A stretch of 64,000 bases of DNA from Vibrio proteolyticus NBRC 13287 (GCF_000467125.1 NZ_BATJ01000003.1:186001-250000); one strand, 5' to 3'; shown: positions 1-9,745, numbered from the stretch's first letter. The notes: a model not told the origin generated them from the letters alone. A program made the numbers and translations.

Positions 1-391
1 TCACTCTTCGAGTACGCTGTTCCAGTTGGTTGAGCTCAAAAGATGTGTACTCCGCCACCACTTCCGGACTGAGCCACAACGCTGATGCGTCTTGATTGCG
101 GTACAACACATCCAGCTTGGCCTTTAGCATGTCCACCGGCTGCGGCATGGTAAACGCTGTCACGGCGCCACGTTCAAGACAAGCCAGAAACAACAGCAGC
201 ATGGCGGCACTATTTTTGCCCACCAGCGTCACCACATCACCGCTCTTCACACCCTGCGCCGCCAAACCGGCGCCATAGCCCTGGACGGTGTCACTCAGTT
301 GCTGCCAGGTGTAATTGCGCTCGGGCGTTTGCAATGCAATAGAAAGCGGGCTCTTTTGAGCCCACTGAGAGACCAGAGAGGACAGTGTCAT
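1..391 (-). CDS. menE: MenE, o-succinylbenzoate-CoA ligase (N-terminal part, cut by window edge)
   Basis: This gene starts at ATG 391 and stays open to base 1, so about 130 residues are visible. The product should be the AMP-forming ligase that activates o-succinylbenzoate with CoA in menaquinone synthesis. The visible part reads like the N-terminus of an ANL-superfamily enzyme (starts MTLSSLVSQWAQKSP, with YTWQQL and GDVVTLVGKNSA segments). The catalytic P-loop and the core motifs lie outside the window. The start codon overlaps the menC stop as ATGA, which indicates translational coupling. Identity rests on this partial sequence plus its place as the last gene of the men operon. Confidence 0.85.
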   Translation of the reverse strand, partial: MTLSSLVSQWAQKSPLSIALQTPERNYTWQQLSDTVQGYGAGLAAQGVKSGDVVTLVGKNSAAMLLLFLACLERGAVTAFTMPQPVDMLKAKLDVLYRNQDASALWLSPEVVAEYTSFELNQLEQRTRRV

Positions 392-1374
392 GACTGCCAC
401 AACAAGGCTTGTTCGTGTAATGGCACCACCGGCAAATCGCACCCCGGCCAGCCTTGTTCCAACTGAGTCTGAAACAGACGAACAGTATCAAGCCCTGGTA
501 CTTCATCCGGGAGTTGCCACTTCGCCAGACGCGCAAGTTGGGTGAGACCAAGGCTCGACTCAATACTCGAGCTGATAACAGCCTGAATGCCCAATTCTCG
601 CGCACGTTCAATCAAGCGGATACACCGCTGAACCGACCCAATCAAAGTCGGCTTGATCACCATCGCTTTCACACCGGTGAGATCTTCCAAACGGAAGTCA
701 CTTTGTTGCACCGCATGCTGGAGTGTTTCATCCCAGGCAATAGCAATCCCCGTATCGATAGCGAAAGAGAGACTGTCACCAGGTTGCAGGCAAGGCTCTT
801 CCAGAAACGCAATCCGCTGACGCAACGACGGAGCGATATAGCTGGCAAACTGGTGTGCTTTTTCCGGTGTCCATGCCCGGTTGGCATCCAAACGTAGGGT
901 GAGATCCGGAATGGATTCCAGAAACAGATTCACCAACATGCCGTCACGAATGGCTTCGTAAAGGCCCACTTTAATTTTGGCGACTTTCTTACCCGGCATT
1001 CGCTCTAGAACGGGCAGTAGCTCATCCGGGTCCCCGGTACACAACGGTGCCGCCAGATAATTACCCTCGCGAGGCAACACCCCGTTTAACTCCAGCTCTG
1101 CCATGGAAAAACCCAGTGCCGCTGACGGGCAATGCTGATCGCAGTCAAACGATTCACCGCGCACCCAAAGTTCGGCCATAGCCTGAACGTCTAAACCCGC
1201 CTGTTCAAGGGTTTCATGGCTAAAGCCTGGCAGTGGTGCCACCTCCCCTCGGCCGGTGACGCCATTTTCTGTCAACTCGACAATGTATCCGATGCGTTGC
1301 GTTAATTTGTTATCCCGCAGAATAACCCCGCTATCCATCGGCAGTTGATAACGATACAGTTTGGCTGATCTCAT
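388..1374 (-). CDS. menC: MenC, o-succinylbenzoate synthase
   Basis: The 328-residue protein dehydrates SHCHC to o-succinylbenzoate in the cytoplasmic menaquinone pathway. It is an enolase-superfamily enzyme. The visible catalytic set is the AKIKVG motif (Lys133 and Lys135), the metal ligands Asp163 (RLDANRAW), Glu192 or Glu193 (FLEEPC) and Asp215 (AWDETL), and Lys241 (VIKPTLIG). I chose ATG 1374 (MRSAKLYRYQ) because the homologues I recall begin there. An in-frame TTG at 1386 would add four residues. A GGAAGGG stretch lies just before the ATG. The gene follows menB after about 100 bases and overlaps menE by four. Confidence 0.95.
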   Translation of the reverse strand: MRSAKLYRYQLPMDSGVILRDNKLTQRIGYIVELTENGVTGRGEVAPLPGFSHETLEQAGLDVQAMAELWVRGESFDCDQHCPSAALGFSMAELELNGVLPREGNYLAAPLCTGDPDELLPVLERMPGKKVAKIKVGLYEAIRDGMLVNLFLESIPDLTLRLDANRAWTPEKAHQFASYIAPSLRQRIAFLEEPCLQPGDSLSFAIDTGIAIAWDETLQHAVQQSDFRLEDLTGVKAMVIKPTLIGSVQRCIRLIERARELGIQAVISSSIESSLGLTQLARLAKWQLPDEVPGLDTVRLFQTQLEQGWPGCDLPVVPLHEQALLWQS

Positions 1375-1396
1375 ATCCCTTCCCAATCCTTACGCT

Positions 1397-1422
1397 GGCC
1401 CACCGGCTACAGCCGGAGGGGC
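1397..1422 (-). other. Hairpin between menB and menC
   Basis: The sequence GGCCCACCGGCTACAGCCGG followed by AGGGGC can fold into a GC-rich stem around CCGGC/GCCGG. It sits in the roughly 100-base gap between the menB stop and the menC start. No T-run follows on the minus strand, so a processing or stability element is more likely than a terminator. Its function is inference. Confidence 0.4.
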
Positions 1423-1477
1423 ATTTTCGTTATATGACCGTTTGTTCCAGCCATTTATTGCTACGTATGCAGCACGA

Positions 1478-2344
1478 TTAAGGATTGCGAGGGTACTTAT
1501 TGAAATCCGGACGACGTTTTTCGTTGAAGGCATTGCGCCCTTCCTGGCCTTCATCCGTCATGTAGAACATCATGGTCGCATTGCCCGCCAGCTCCTGCAG
1601 ACCTGCCTGACCATCACAGTCAGCATTCAGGGCGGCTTTCAGACAGCGCAGCGCCATCGGGCTGTGTTGCAGTGTTTCACGGCACCAGCGTACGGTCTCC
1701 CGCTCCAGTTCCGCCAATGGCACCACGGTATTCACCAAGCCCATATCCAGCGCTTCCTGAGCATCGTAAAAACGACACAGGAACCAGATCTCACGCGCTT
1801 TCTTCTGCCCCACGATGCGCGCCATGTAGGAGGCCCCCCAACCGCCGTCGAACGAGCCGACCTTCGGACCGGTCTGACCAAACTGTGCGTTGTCGGCCGC
1901 AATCGTCAGGTCACACATCATATGCAGAACATGACCACCGCCCACAGCCCAGCCAGCAACGGCGGCAATCACAGGTTTCGGACACGTGCGGATCTGACGC
2001 TGGAAATCGAGTACATTGAGGTGATGAGTGCCCGACTCGTCTTTGTAGCCGCCGTAGTCACCACGGATCTTCTGATCGCCTCCCGAGCAAAACGCGTCTT
2101 CACCAAGGCCAGTCAGAATGATCACCCCAACGCCCGAATCATAGCGCGCGTCCGCCAAAGCATGAATCATCTCCTGCACTGTCTGAGGGCGAAAAGCATT
2201 GCGTACCTGAGGTCGGGCAATGGTGATTTTAGCGATGCCATCCTCAGATTTGTGATAATGAATGTCTTCATAATGACCGCTGCAATCATGCCAGTTAACC
2301 GGTGCGTAGAGTTCTTCTTCGGTGATGCCTACTGTTTTAGCCAT
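1478..2344 (-). CDS. menB: MenB, 1,4-dihydroxy-2-naphthoyl-CoA synthase
   Basis: The 288-residue crotonase-fold enzyme closes the naphthoquinone ring by converting o-succinylbenzoyl-CoA to 1,4-dihydroxy-2-naphthoyl-CoA. Family signatures are visible: the oxyanion-hole segment [16 protein letters not shown], the [14 protein letters not shown] loop and the [14 protein letters not shown] stretch. The chosen start is ATG 2344 ([13 protein letters not shown]), preceded by GGGAATCACC, because upstream in-frame starts add a tail that homologues lack. The next upstream gene is menH, whose stop lies about 30 bases away. The length is normal for the proteobacterial type. Confidence 0.96.
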   Translation of the reverse strand: MAKTVGITEEELYAPVNWHDCSGHYEDIHYHKSEDGIAKITIARPQVRNAFRPQTVQEMIHALADARYDSGVGVIILTGLGEDAFCSGGDQKIRGDYGGYKDESGTHHLNVLDFQRQIRTCPKPVIAAVAGWAVGGGHVLHMMCDLTIAADNAQFGQTGPKVGSFDGGWGASYMARIVGQKKAREIWFLCRFYDAQEALDMGLVNTVVPLAELERETVRWCRETLQHSPMALRCLKAALNADCDGQAGLQELAGNATMMFYMTDEGQEGRNAFNEKRRPDFNKYPRNP

Positions 2345-2375
2345 GGTGATTCCCATTGTTCTGTGATGGCTCACA

Positions 2376-3161
2376 TCAAGTGAGCACAATTGAATTCAGT
2401 TGCGCACTTATCGCCTGCGCAAAGGCGTGCGGAGCTTCCTGATGCACATTATGGCCGACTCCGGCAATCTGGCAGAAAGAGAGCTGACTGTTGAGCGCTA
2501 ACGCGCTGAATTTCTCATCTTTCTCACCACAAATGTAATGGATGGGGAGTGTCAGTCGTCGTAATGCATCCAACAGGTATGGCTGCCTGGCCAGCGAAGT
2601 AGCACGTAACATTCCCGCTATCGCCCCACCAAGATTAGCACTACGTCGAGTGATCAAAATTTGTCTTTGCTCATAATTTAGTGAACTAAATACGGCTTGT
2701 TGGTACCAATCGGCCAATACCTGCGCAATCGGTTCTTGCTCAAATCGTCGTGCCCAGAGTTGATCGCTGTCCCAGCGCGCTCGCCGCTCATCGTCATTAA
2801 GGAGACCAAAATTTCCGCCTTCAATGAGCAGCCCTTTCAAATTAAGGGCGTGAAAAGCACCACTTGCAACGCCGTACATGGCGACGCGGCCACCAAGCGA
2901 ATACCCAACCATCACGATGGGGTTACCTAGCGGTAAAGTGGCGGTGAGTGTCGCTACGATCTGCGCGCAGCAGTCATCAAACCCCTCGCAGATACGCGTA
3001 CGGCTTTGACCATGGCCCGGTAAGTCAACCGTTAAACAAGAATAATGAAGATGTGGCAAACAGGCTGCCCAGTCCTCACCGCTGCCAAGCAAGCCATGCA
3101 GGAACACCAGAACGGGAACCTGGGACTGGCCGACGCGGTGATGAAACTGGCTATAGAGCAT
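2376..3161 (-). CDS. menH: MenH, SHCHC synthase
   Basis: The 261-residue alpha/beta hydrolase eliminates pyruvate from SEPHCHC to give SHCHC in the menaquinone pathway. The nucleophile elbow GYSLGG (Ser88), an Asp in CGEKDEKF and the His in GVGHNVHQE form the expected triad. The [13 protein letters not shown] and DLPGHGQS segments are typical of MenH. The start is uncertain: ATG 3161 (MLYSQFHH) aligns best with the E. coli start, while an in-frame TTG at 3176 would add five residues. The start lies inside the 3' end of menD in another frame, a short overlap typical of this operon. Confidence 0.93.
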   Translation of the reverse strand: MLYSQFHHRVGQSQVPVLVFLHGLLGSGEDWAACLPHLHYSCLTVDLPGHGQSRTRICEGFDDCCAQIVATLTATLPLGNPIVMVGYSLGGRVAMYGVASGAFHALNLKGLLIEGGNFGLLNDDERRARWDSDQLWARRFEQEPIAQVLADWYQQAVFSSLNYEQRQILITRRSANLGGAIAGMLRATSLARQPYLLDALRRLTLPIHYICGEKDEKFSALALNSQLSFCQIAGVGHNVHQEAPHAFAQAISAQLNSIVLT

Positions 3162-4863
3162 GGACTTGCTGGACAAACTGTTTTAGTTGAGCCGATGCTT
3201 GATCAGGCGGTGTCTGAACTTCAATAAGCAACGTGCCCTCGCCGCTGGCGAAGTGTTGTTCCACCGCCTGACGATAATCGGCCAGCGTTTGCGCCCGGTG
3301 ATAGTTCAGGCCAAACTGCTTCGCGGCAAATTCAAACTGATACCCGTGTGGCATTTGATACAGCTCACGCTTTTGGGCCGCAGGGACAGGCAACAAGTCA
3401 AAGATAGCCCCTCCGTCATTGTTGGTCACCACCATCACTTGCGGGGTTGGGTTATGGGTCAGTAATGCCAGTGAATTCAGATCGTACAGCAGTGACGTAT
3501 CACCAATAAACATCAGCTGTGGAGATCGGGTCGCACGTTGCACTCCGGCCGCCGTGGCCACCAGCCCATCGATACCGGATGCGCCACGATTGGTCCAGAC
3601 CTGACGACCATCCAGCGTGGCAAACATATCCACTAAACGCACGAATAAACTGTTACCCAAAAACAGCTGTCGGAAACGACTGCGTTCAGCGATATCCAGT
3701 GCCAGTGCGATCTCACTCAAACTGTGTTCACCACTGAGGTGTAACTGAGCTAACGAGCTCAACGCCTCCGAAGCGCTGTGCAACTCATCTGCCCACCCTG
3801 CGTGAGCCGCGTTCAGCGGATGGCATTGCGCGAGTTGGGTGTCGATCCAGTCGTCAATCTGACAAACAAACTGTTGTTGTGGCAAATGGTCTTGATTATT
3901 GCGCTGCGCACTGGGAGAAACATACAGATAAGAGCACGTAGTGTTCGTCACCTGATGGCAAATCCAGTGATTCAGACGTTTTGATACAATTCTCGCCCCA
4001 AACTGGACAATCGTGTCACATTCACTGATTTTCGCTGCAAACTTCTCATTTTGTAACCACAAGTCATAATGCGCCCAAGCGCTGCTGATCCCCGACTGTG
4101 GGTCACACAGTATTGGCCACCCCAACTGATGGGCAAACTGTGCCGCTTTTTCTGCTTGCGCTGCCGTCAGCTTGCCCACCACCACCACACCTTTACGCTG
4201 TGGCAGATCAGACACCGCTACCGACTCTGGTAAATATCGATGTTGCTGCGTATAGGGTTGCTGACTGACGCGCCAACTAGAGACGGACGCGCAATACGCC
4301 TGATAGTCGCGTTTATCCCCTTGCGAATAGAGCGGCTCAGGAAACGGGCAGTTAATGTGAACCGCCCCTTCACTGCCAGCTTGCTGATGCATGACCTGAT
4401 CCACGGAACTCAGCAGCCAGTTGAGCGAGGTATTGAGAGTTGGACTGGGTAAATTCAGGGCTGCCGTGACATGAGAAGAATAAATCCCCGGCTGCTCTAT
4501 CGCCTGATTCGCCCCGCAACCGACCAGCTCCTGCGGGCGATCCGCCGTCAGCAGTACCAGCTTCTCACCGGTCAGTCCGGACTCAGCGATCGCCGGCAGC
4601 AGGTTTGCCACCGCCGTACCTGAGGTGACGATCACGGCCACTGGCTGGTCACTGGCTTTCGCCAGCCCGAGTGCAAGAAAACCCAGCCCGCGTTCGTCAA
4701 AGTGGGTATGCAAGCGCAGCTGTGGATGCGCTTGCGCTTCAAGAGTGAGAGGGGTTGAGCGTGAACCCGGCGCGACACAAACGTCCTGTACCCCAAAACG
4801 CACCAACTCTTCTAATAGCGTCTCACACCAAATGCGGTTGATGACCGCCTGATCGATACTCAT
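3151..4863 (-). CDS. menD: MenD, SEPHCHC synthase
   Basis: The 570-residue thiamine-diphosphate enzyme adds the succinyl semialdehyde unit from 2-oxoglutarate to isochorismate, the first committed step of menaquinone synthesis. The pyrimidine-binding domain shows VAPGSRSTPLT and FDERGLGFLALG with the expected conserved Glu. The C-terminal part has the ThDP and Mg2+ binding segment around FIGDTSLLYDLNSL and NNDGGAIF. The ATG at 4863 overlaps the menF stop as ATGA. Length matches the family (about 556 residues in E. coli). Confidence 0.96.
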   Translation of the reverse strand: MSIDQAVINRIWCETLLEELVRFGVQDVCVAPGSRSTPLTLEAQAHPQLRLHTHFDERGLGFLALGLAKASDQPVAVIVTSGTAVANLLPAIAESGLTGEKLVLLTADRPQELVGCGANQAIEQPGIYSSHVTAALNLPSPTLNTSLNWLLSSVDQVMHQQAGSEGAVHINCPFPEPLYSQGDKRDYQAYCASVSSWRVSQQPYTQQHRYLPESVAVSDLPQRKGVVVVGKLTAAQAEKAAQFAHQLGWPILCDPQSGISSAWAHYDLWLQNEKFAAKISECDTIVQFGARIVSKRLNHWICHQVTNTTCSYLYVSPSAQRNNQDHLPQQQFVCQIDDWIDTQLAQCHPLNAAHAGWADELHSASEALSSLAQLHLSGEHSLSEIALALDIAERSRFRQLFLGNSLFVRLVDMFATLDGRQVWTNRGASGIDGLVATAAGVQRATRSPQLMFIGDTSLLYDLNSLALLTHNPTPQVMVVTNNDGGAIFDLLPVPAAQKRELYQMPHGYQFEFAAKQFGLNYHRAQTLADYRQAVEQHFASGEGTLLIEVQTPPDQASAQLKQFVQQVHAL

Positions 4864-6167
4864 GACGCGACTCCCAGCGGTGGGTTATCCGATAGCAGAG
4901 ACAACAACGTCGACATTTTCTTATCCAGCTCCTGCCATTCATGCTCGGCCACCGAACCCGGGACAATCCCCGCACCAGCAAACAGCTGAATGTGATTTTT
5001 CAGCACCAGCGCACTGCGAATCGCCACGCAAAATTCCGCTTGCTGATGACTGATATAGCCCATAGATCCGGCATACCAACCACGGGCAAACGGCTCATGC
5101 TGCTGAATAAAATCCATAGCCTGCTTACGTGGTAACCCGGCGACGGCGGCCGTCGGTTGCAGCGCCGCCAGCAATTGCACGCCATTCACCCCAGGATTCA
5201 GGTGCGCGTGGATGCTGCGCTTAAGATGTTGCACCTTACGCAAACGCACCAGACGCGCTTCCTGCTCAACGTGGACGTCTTGCGAGTGAGGAGCCAGGCG
5301 CTCAATGATGTCATCCACCACGTACTGGTTTTCGTTGAGGTTTTTAGCGTCTTGAGTCAACCAGTTTGCCAGCTCCATATCCTGAGCCGCATTGATACCC
5401 CGGCCAATGGTGCCCGCTAATGCTTCGGTCTGTAACTCCTGTCCCGTACGGGCGTAAAGCCGCTCGGGCGTCGAGCCGATAAAGCAGTGCTGGGCATCCA
5501 GTGCCAGCATGAAGTGGAAACTGTGATGATTTTCGGCTTGGCTGGCTTTCAACAGTTGAGCTGCGTGTATCGGAGTATCGAGAGCCACGCACGTCTGGCG
5601 TGCCAACACGACTTTTTTGAACGCGTCTTCCTCAATCCCCTGTAACACTTTCTCCACCAGTGTGGTCCAGCCGGATTGATCAGGCGTGTGCGTGATCGAG
5701 TCGATATGAGTAGAAATAGGTGGCAAAGGCGCGACATCAAGCTGCAGTTTACGCAGGCTGGCCAAAGTACGGTGGGGTTCATGAGACAGATTGACCGCCA
5801 ACGACCACTGTTCATCAAAACGAATCAACTCTATCTGAGGCAGAAAGAAAAACGATGACATGCAACGCCGGTTTTTGGGGGTCTGGCCGTCAAACGAACG
5901 TCCGCCCCAAACACGCTGATCTTGCCCCAGAATCGAATAAGCAGGTGCCGGATCAGAAAACGTGTGCAATTGCCCCAGCGCCACCACTTCTTCCCGGGTA
6001 TCTCGGGAGTGCCAGAAAAATTTAGGAAAAATCGGCTGAGCGTCAAGCCAGTCAATAAACGCGAAGTTGGGTTTCTCCTGCAAAACTTGAACGAGACGGT
6101 TCTGGCCGTCTTTCGCATCCTTTACGCGTTCAATGAGTTCAGTTAAGGCTTGATGAAAATGTGACAA
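4860..6167 (-). CDS. menF: MenF, isochorismate synthase
   Basis: The 435-residue chorismate-utilising enzyme converts chorismate to isochorismate, the branch point into menaquinone. The C-terminal chorismate-binding domain shows FKKVVLARQT with the expected catalytic Lys, STPERLYAR, TEALAGTIGRG and the closing FAGAGIVPGS stretch. The start codon is TTG (MSHFHQALTEL), preceded by GAGGTCGA four bases upstream, which is a good ribosome site. It is the first gene of the men operon, and the divergent alaA begins 217 bases away. The entAB-type isochorismate route is not present nearby. Confidence 0.94.
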   Translation of the reverse strand: MSHFHQALTELIERVKDAKDGQNRLVQVLQEKPNFAFIDWLDAQPIFPKFFWHSRDTREEVVALGQLHTFSDPAPAYSILGQDQRVWGGRSFDGQTPKNRRCMSSFFFLPQIELIRFDEQWSLAVNLSHEPHRTLASLRKLQLDVAPLPPISTHIDSITHTPDQSGWTTLVEKVLQGIEEDAFKKVVLARQTCVALDTPIHAAQLLKASQAENHHSFHFMLALDAQHCFIGSTPERLYARTGQELQTEALAGTIGRGINAAQDMELANWLTQDAKNLNENQYVVDDIIERLAPHSQDVHVEQEARLVRLRKVQHLKRSIHAHLNPGVNGVQLLAALQPTAAVAGLPRKQAMDFIQQHEPFARGWYAGSMGYISHQQAEFCVAIRSALVLKNHIQLFAGAGIVPGSVAEHEWQELDKKMSTLLSLLSDNPPLGVAS

Positions 6168-6238
6168 ATCGACCTCGACGCCAGAAAGCTTGGGGATTAC
6201 TAGAAAGCTACTCTATTGGCTGACCTTATAGAGATCAA

Positions 6239-6285
6239 GGGTATACCCTATCTTTTGCAGAATCCTGTGATAGGTCCCTCTGTAA
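6239..6285. promoter_or_regulatory. Palindrome and inverted repeat between menF and alaA
   Basis: A perfect palindrome GGGTATACCC lies at 6239-6248. It is followed by CCTATC and, after 16 bases, GATAGG. These lie in the 217-base divergent gap between menF and alaA and could be an operator or part of a leader. I cannot assign a regulator. Confidence 0.3.
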
Positions 6286-6384
6286 CGCTCTCTAAAACCA
6301 CCACTTATTTCAGATTTATATTCTAAAAAAAATCATTTTGATGTAGTTTAATAAAGTAAATCAACAATTTTCAGGAATTAAACA

Positions 6385-7599
6385 ATGCAAAATATCGGGA
6401 TGTCGTCAAAACTCGATAATGTCTGCTACGACATTAGGGGTCCTGTACTCAAACATGCTAAGCGCATGGAAGAAGAGGGGCATAAAATACTGAAGCTGAA
6501 TATCGGCAACCCTGCCCCATTTGGCTTTGATGCCCCTGACGAGATCCTGGTTGATGTCATCCGCAATCTGCCAACGTCACAAGGTTACTGTGATTCCAAA
6601 GGTATTTACTCAGCACGCAAGGCCGTGGTGCAGCATTATCAGAAAAAAGGCATCCGCAGCCTGGATGTCGAAGATGTTTACGTCGGCAACGGCGTGTCGG
6701 AGCTGATTGTCATGGCGATGCAAGCACTGCTGAATAACGGCGATGAAATGCTGGTCCCGGCACCGGATTATCCGTTGTGGACAGCGGCAGTGGCCCTGTC
6801 TGGCGGTAAAGCGGTTCACTATTTGTGTGATGAACAAGCCGACTGGTATCCAGATTTGGATGACATCAGGAAGAAAATAACGCCGAAAACGCGCGGTATT
6901 GTGTTGATCAACCCGAATAATCCGACCGGCGCTGTCTACAGTCGCGACTTTCTGCTGGAAGTGATCGAGATCGCCCGTCAGCACAAACTGATAATTTTTG
7001 CCGATGAGATTTACGACAAAGTACTCTACGACGGTGCCACGCACACCTCCATCGCCACGCTGACGGAGGATGTCCTGACCGTCACCTTTAACGGTTTGTC
7101 AAAAGCCTACCGGGTGTGCGGTTTCCGCGGTGGCTGGATGTTCCTGACCGGACCAAAGCATCTGGCGCAGGGCTACGTGGCCGGACTCGATATGCTGGCG
7201 TCGATGCGTTTGTGTGCCAACGTCCCGATGCAACACGCGATCCAGACCGCACTAGGTGGTTATCAGAGCATCAATGAGCTGATTCTGCCAGGCGGTCGTC
7301 TGTTGGAACAGCGTGACCGAGCCTGGGAACTCATCAACCAGATACCCGGTGTATCGTGCGTGAAACCCAAAGGCGCCATGTACCTCTTCCCGAAAATCGA
7401 CACCAAGATGTACAACATCAAAGATGACCAGAGAATGGTGCTCGATTTCCTGATTCAAGAAAAAGTATTGCTGGTCCAAGGCACGGGCTTTAACTGGCCC
7501 AAACCGGATCACTTCCGCATTGTGACCCTGCCACACGTGGAAGATCTGGAGCTGGCCATTGGCCGTTTTGAGAAATTCCTGTCAACTTACAGCCAGTAA
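6385..7599 (+). CDS. alaA: AlaA (YfbQ), glutamate-pyruvate aminotransferase
   Basis: The 404-residue PLP-dependent class I aminotransferase makes alanine from pyruvate with glutamate as amino donor. It aligns nearly throughout with E. coli AlaA. Matches include SSKLDNVCYDIRGPVLK at the N-terminus, NPNNPTGAVYS, DEIYDKVLYD and NGLSKAYRV, where Lys240 should form the Schiff base. The C-terminal FRIVTLPHVEDLELA segment carries the conserved carboxylate-binding Arg. The start is the ATG at 6385; TCAGGAATTAAACA precedes it, giving an AGGA site. An AT-rich promoter region separates it from the divergent menF. Confidence 0.95.
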   Translation: MQNIGMSSKLDNVCYDIRGPVLKHAKRMEEEGHKILKLNIGNPAPFGFDAPDEILVDVIRNLPTSQGYCDSKGIYSARKAVVQHYQKKGIRSLDVEDVYVGNGVSELIVMAMQALLNNGDEMLVPAPDYPLWTAAVALSGGKAVHYLCDEQADWYPDLDDIRKKITPKTRGIVLINPNNPTGAVYSRDFLLEVIEIARQHKLIIFADEIYDKVLYDGATHTSIATLTEDVLTVTFNGLSKAYRVCGFRGGWMFLTGPKHLAQGYVAGLDMLASMRLCANVPMQHAIQTALGGYQSINELILPGGRLLEQRDRAWELINQIPGVSCVKPKGAMYLFPKIDTKMYNIKDDQRMVLDFLIQEKVLLVQGTGFNWPKPDHFRIVTLPHVEDLELAIGRFEKFLSTYSQ

Positions 7600-7707
7600 G
7601 TATCGATTGCCGATATTCATTGGTATGCTAGTCGGGCACACTTTTCTACACTGAAAAGTGTGCCCGTTGCTATTTCGGCCCCATTCTCAGCAAGGATGTT
7701 TGTTGCT

Positions 7708-8307
7708 ATGACAGAAAGCCAAGCCAAAGAAAGTCATTTTTTTGCTCATCTTGCCCGGATGAAGCTCATCCAGCGCTGGCCCCTGATGCGCTCCGTGTCG
7801 AGCGAGAATATCTCCGAGCACAGCCTTCAGGTTGCGTTTGTCGCCCACATGCTGGCACTGATAAAAAATAAAAAATTCGGCGGTACACTCAACCCTGAGC
7901 GCATCGCACTGCTCGGTATGTACCACGACACCAGCGAAGTGCTTACCGGTGATCTGCCAACGCCAGTCAAATATTACAACCCGGATATCGCCAAAGAGTA
8001 CAAGAAAATCGAAGCGGCGGCTGAACACCGTTTGCTTTCGATGTTACCGGACGAATTTCGTGATGATTTTGCCCCCTACCTGATCTCCACCGAAGCCAAT
8101 CCGCAAGAAGCGGCGATCGTGAAACAAGCGGACACCATCTGTGCCTACCTCAAATGCCTAGAAGAACTCAGCGCGGGCAATCACGAGTATGCACTGGCGA
8201 AGAAGCGCCTTGATGTCACACTTCACCAGCGCCGCAGTGATGAAATGGACTATTTTCTCAACACCTTTGCCCCAAGTTTTGAATTATCTCTGGACGAAAT
8301 CAGTTAA
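7708..8307 (+). CDS. yfbR: YfbR, 5'-deoxynucleotidase (HD domain)
   Basis: The 199-residue HD-domain phosphohydrolase removes the 5'-phosphate from deoxyribonucleoside monophosphates. The metal-binding His and HD residues appear in [12 protein letters not shown] and [20 protein letters not shown], and the second Asp in [16 protein letters not shown] chose ATG 7708 ([15 protein letters not shown]), which gives exactly the length of the E. coli enzyme. In-frame starts at 7660 and 7696 would add an unmatched tail. The gene lies between alaA and the dGTPase-like gene, all on the plus strand, and with the latter forms a deoxynucleotide-turnover pair. Confidence 0.93.
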   Translation: MTESQAKESHFFAHLARMKLIQRWPLMRSVSSENISEHSLQVAFVAHMLALIKNKKFGGTLNPERIALLGMYHDTSEVLTGDLPTPVKYYNPDIAKEYKKIEAAAEHRLLSMLPDEFRDDFAPYLISTEANPQEAAIVKQADTICAYLKCLEELSAGNHEYALAKKRLDVTLHQRRSDEMDYFLNTFAPSFELSLDEIS

Positions 8308-8353
8308 CAGCTATTAATGTAAAAACAAATAGATAAGATCGGGAGACACAGGT

Positions 8354-9676
8354 GTGAAGGTAGACATCAGCCCTATGTGGCAGCAACGACACGATGACGA
8401 ACATAAAATTCGCCGTGACGATCACCGCACGCCGTATCAACGTGACCGGGCGAGAATTCTTCACTCCGCCGCCTTTCGCCGTCTGCAGGCCAAAACTCAG
8501 GTGCACGGCGCCAGCATGAACGATTTTCACCGCACCCGTTTGACCCATTCGCTGGAAGCGGCGCAGCTTGGCACTGGCATCGTGGCACAATTGAAGAAGA
8601 AGCAGCCAGAATTTCGCGACTTACTCCCGTCGGACAGCTTGATCGACTCTCTCTGTCTGGCCCATGATATCGGCCATCCCCCTTATGGTCATGGCGGCGA
8701 AGTGGCGCTCAATTATATGATGCGCGATCATGGTGGCTTTGAGGGCAATGCCCAAACTTTCCGTATCGTGACTCAACTGGAACCGTACACGGAACATTTC
8801 GGCATGAACCTGTCACGTCGTACGCTGCTTGGGCTGATTAAGTACCCGGCACTGCTCAGCCAGACTCAAGCCACCTTGCGACCTCAGCCTGTGGCACATC
8901 AGCGCCAGTTGAAAGCCAAAGAGTGGGCACCAGCCAAAGGGCTCTACGATTGCGACCAAGCGCGTTTTGACTGGGTGTTGGCGCCTTTGTCTCCCCATGA
9001 TAGGGCCCAGCTGAGCCTGATGCGCTCGGATGGTGACTCCGGGCTTAAACACAGCAAAACCCGCTTTAAATCAATAGACTGCTCCATCATGGAACTGGCC
9101 GACGACATCGCCTACGGGGTACACGATTTGGAAGACGCCATCGTACTCGGCATGGTTAGCCGCCACCAATGGCAGGAGGACGCCGCCACTCGTTTGCTCG
9201 AAACCGGAGCGCCCTGGTTCGAACAACACATCCAGTCTGTCAGCGATATGTTGTTTTCCGGCGAGCACCACCAACGCAAAGACGCCATCGGCGGCATCGT
9301 CAACGCGCTGCTGACCAGCATCCGCGTCAAACCTGTAGAAGCCGACTTTACCAGTGAACTGCTGGCCTTCAACGCGTATCTCGAACCGACCATGGCCAAA
9401 GCCTTGGATGTGTTTAAACACTTTGTCAGCGAACACGTCATCCAGATACCTCAGGTGCAGATTGTCGAGTACAAAGGCCAGCAGATTATTATGGACCTGT
9501 TTGAAGCTTTCAGTGCCAACCCTGACCGCCTGTTGCCGGAACACACGAAAAAAAGCTGGCTGTCGTCAGGCGACAACTCGGCAGGCATGCGGGTGATCGC
9601 GGACTACATCTCATCCCTGACGGACGGACATGCACAGCGTCTGCACCAACAACTGTTTTCTTCTCACGGTTACTAA
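8354..9676 (+). CDS. dgt: dGTPase-like HD triphosphohydrolase
   Basis: The 440-residue protein belongs to the dNTP triphosphohydrolase family, which removes triphosphate from deoxynucleoside triphosphates. HD motifs are clear: RTRLTHSLEAAQLG, then CLAHDIGHPPYGHGGE with the HD pair, and a later Asp in MELADDIAYGVHDLED. The N-terminal RRDDHRTPYQRDRARILHS is typical of the short dGTPase-like class found in Vibrio, which is not identical with the 505-residue E. coli Dgt. The start is GTG, preceded by GGGAGACACAG. Substrate preference cannot be read from sequence. A terminator follows directly. Confidence 0.9.
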   Translation: MKVDISPMWQQRHDDEHKIRRDDHRTPYQRDRARILHSAAFRRLQAKTQVHGASMNDFHRTRLTHSLEAAQLGTGIVAQLKKKQPEFRDLLPSDSLIDSLCLAHDIGHPPYGHGGEVALNYMMRDHGGFEGNAQTFRIVTQLEPYTEHFGMNLSRRTLLGLIKYPALLSQTQATLRPQPVAHQRQLKAKEWAPAKGLYDCDQARFDWVLAPLSPHDRAQLSLMRSDGDSGLKHSKTRFKSIDCSIMELADDIAYGVHDLEDAIVLGMVSRHQWQEDAATRLLETGAPWFEQHIQSVSDMLFSGEHHQRKDAIGGIVNALLTSIRVKPVEADFTSELLAFNAYLEPTMAKALDVFKHFVSEHVIQIPQVQIVEYKGQQIIMDLFEAFSANPDRLLPEHTKKSWLSSGDNSAGMRVIADYISSLTDGHAQRLHQQLFSSHGY

Positions 9677-9712
9677 CATCCCCCAACCTTATCAAGGGAT
9701 AACCGTATAAAA

Positions 9713-9745
9713 ACCAAAAAAGCGCTCGTTGAGTGCTTTTTTGGT
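9713..9745 (+). terminator. Rho-independent terminator after the dGTPase gene
   Basis: ACCAAAAAAGC, GCTC, loop GTT, GAGT and GCTTTTTTGGT form a long near-perfect stem with a T-run. It lies 36 bases after the dgt stop codon. Confidence 0.85.

Noticed and set aside
1361..2383. Long open frame (340 codons) on the plus strand opposite menB and menC
   Set aside because: It lies antisense to a well-conserved menB, has no family likeness and no ribosome site.
8354..9676. dGTPase gene as part of a phage-defence island
   Set aside because: Neighbours are alaA, yfbR and an NlpC-type lipoprotein; there is no mobile gene, atypical composition or other defence gene.
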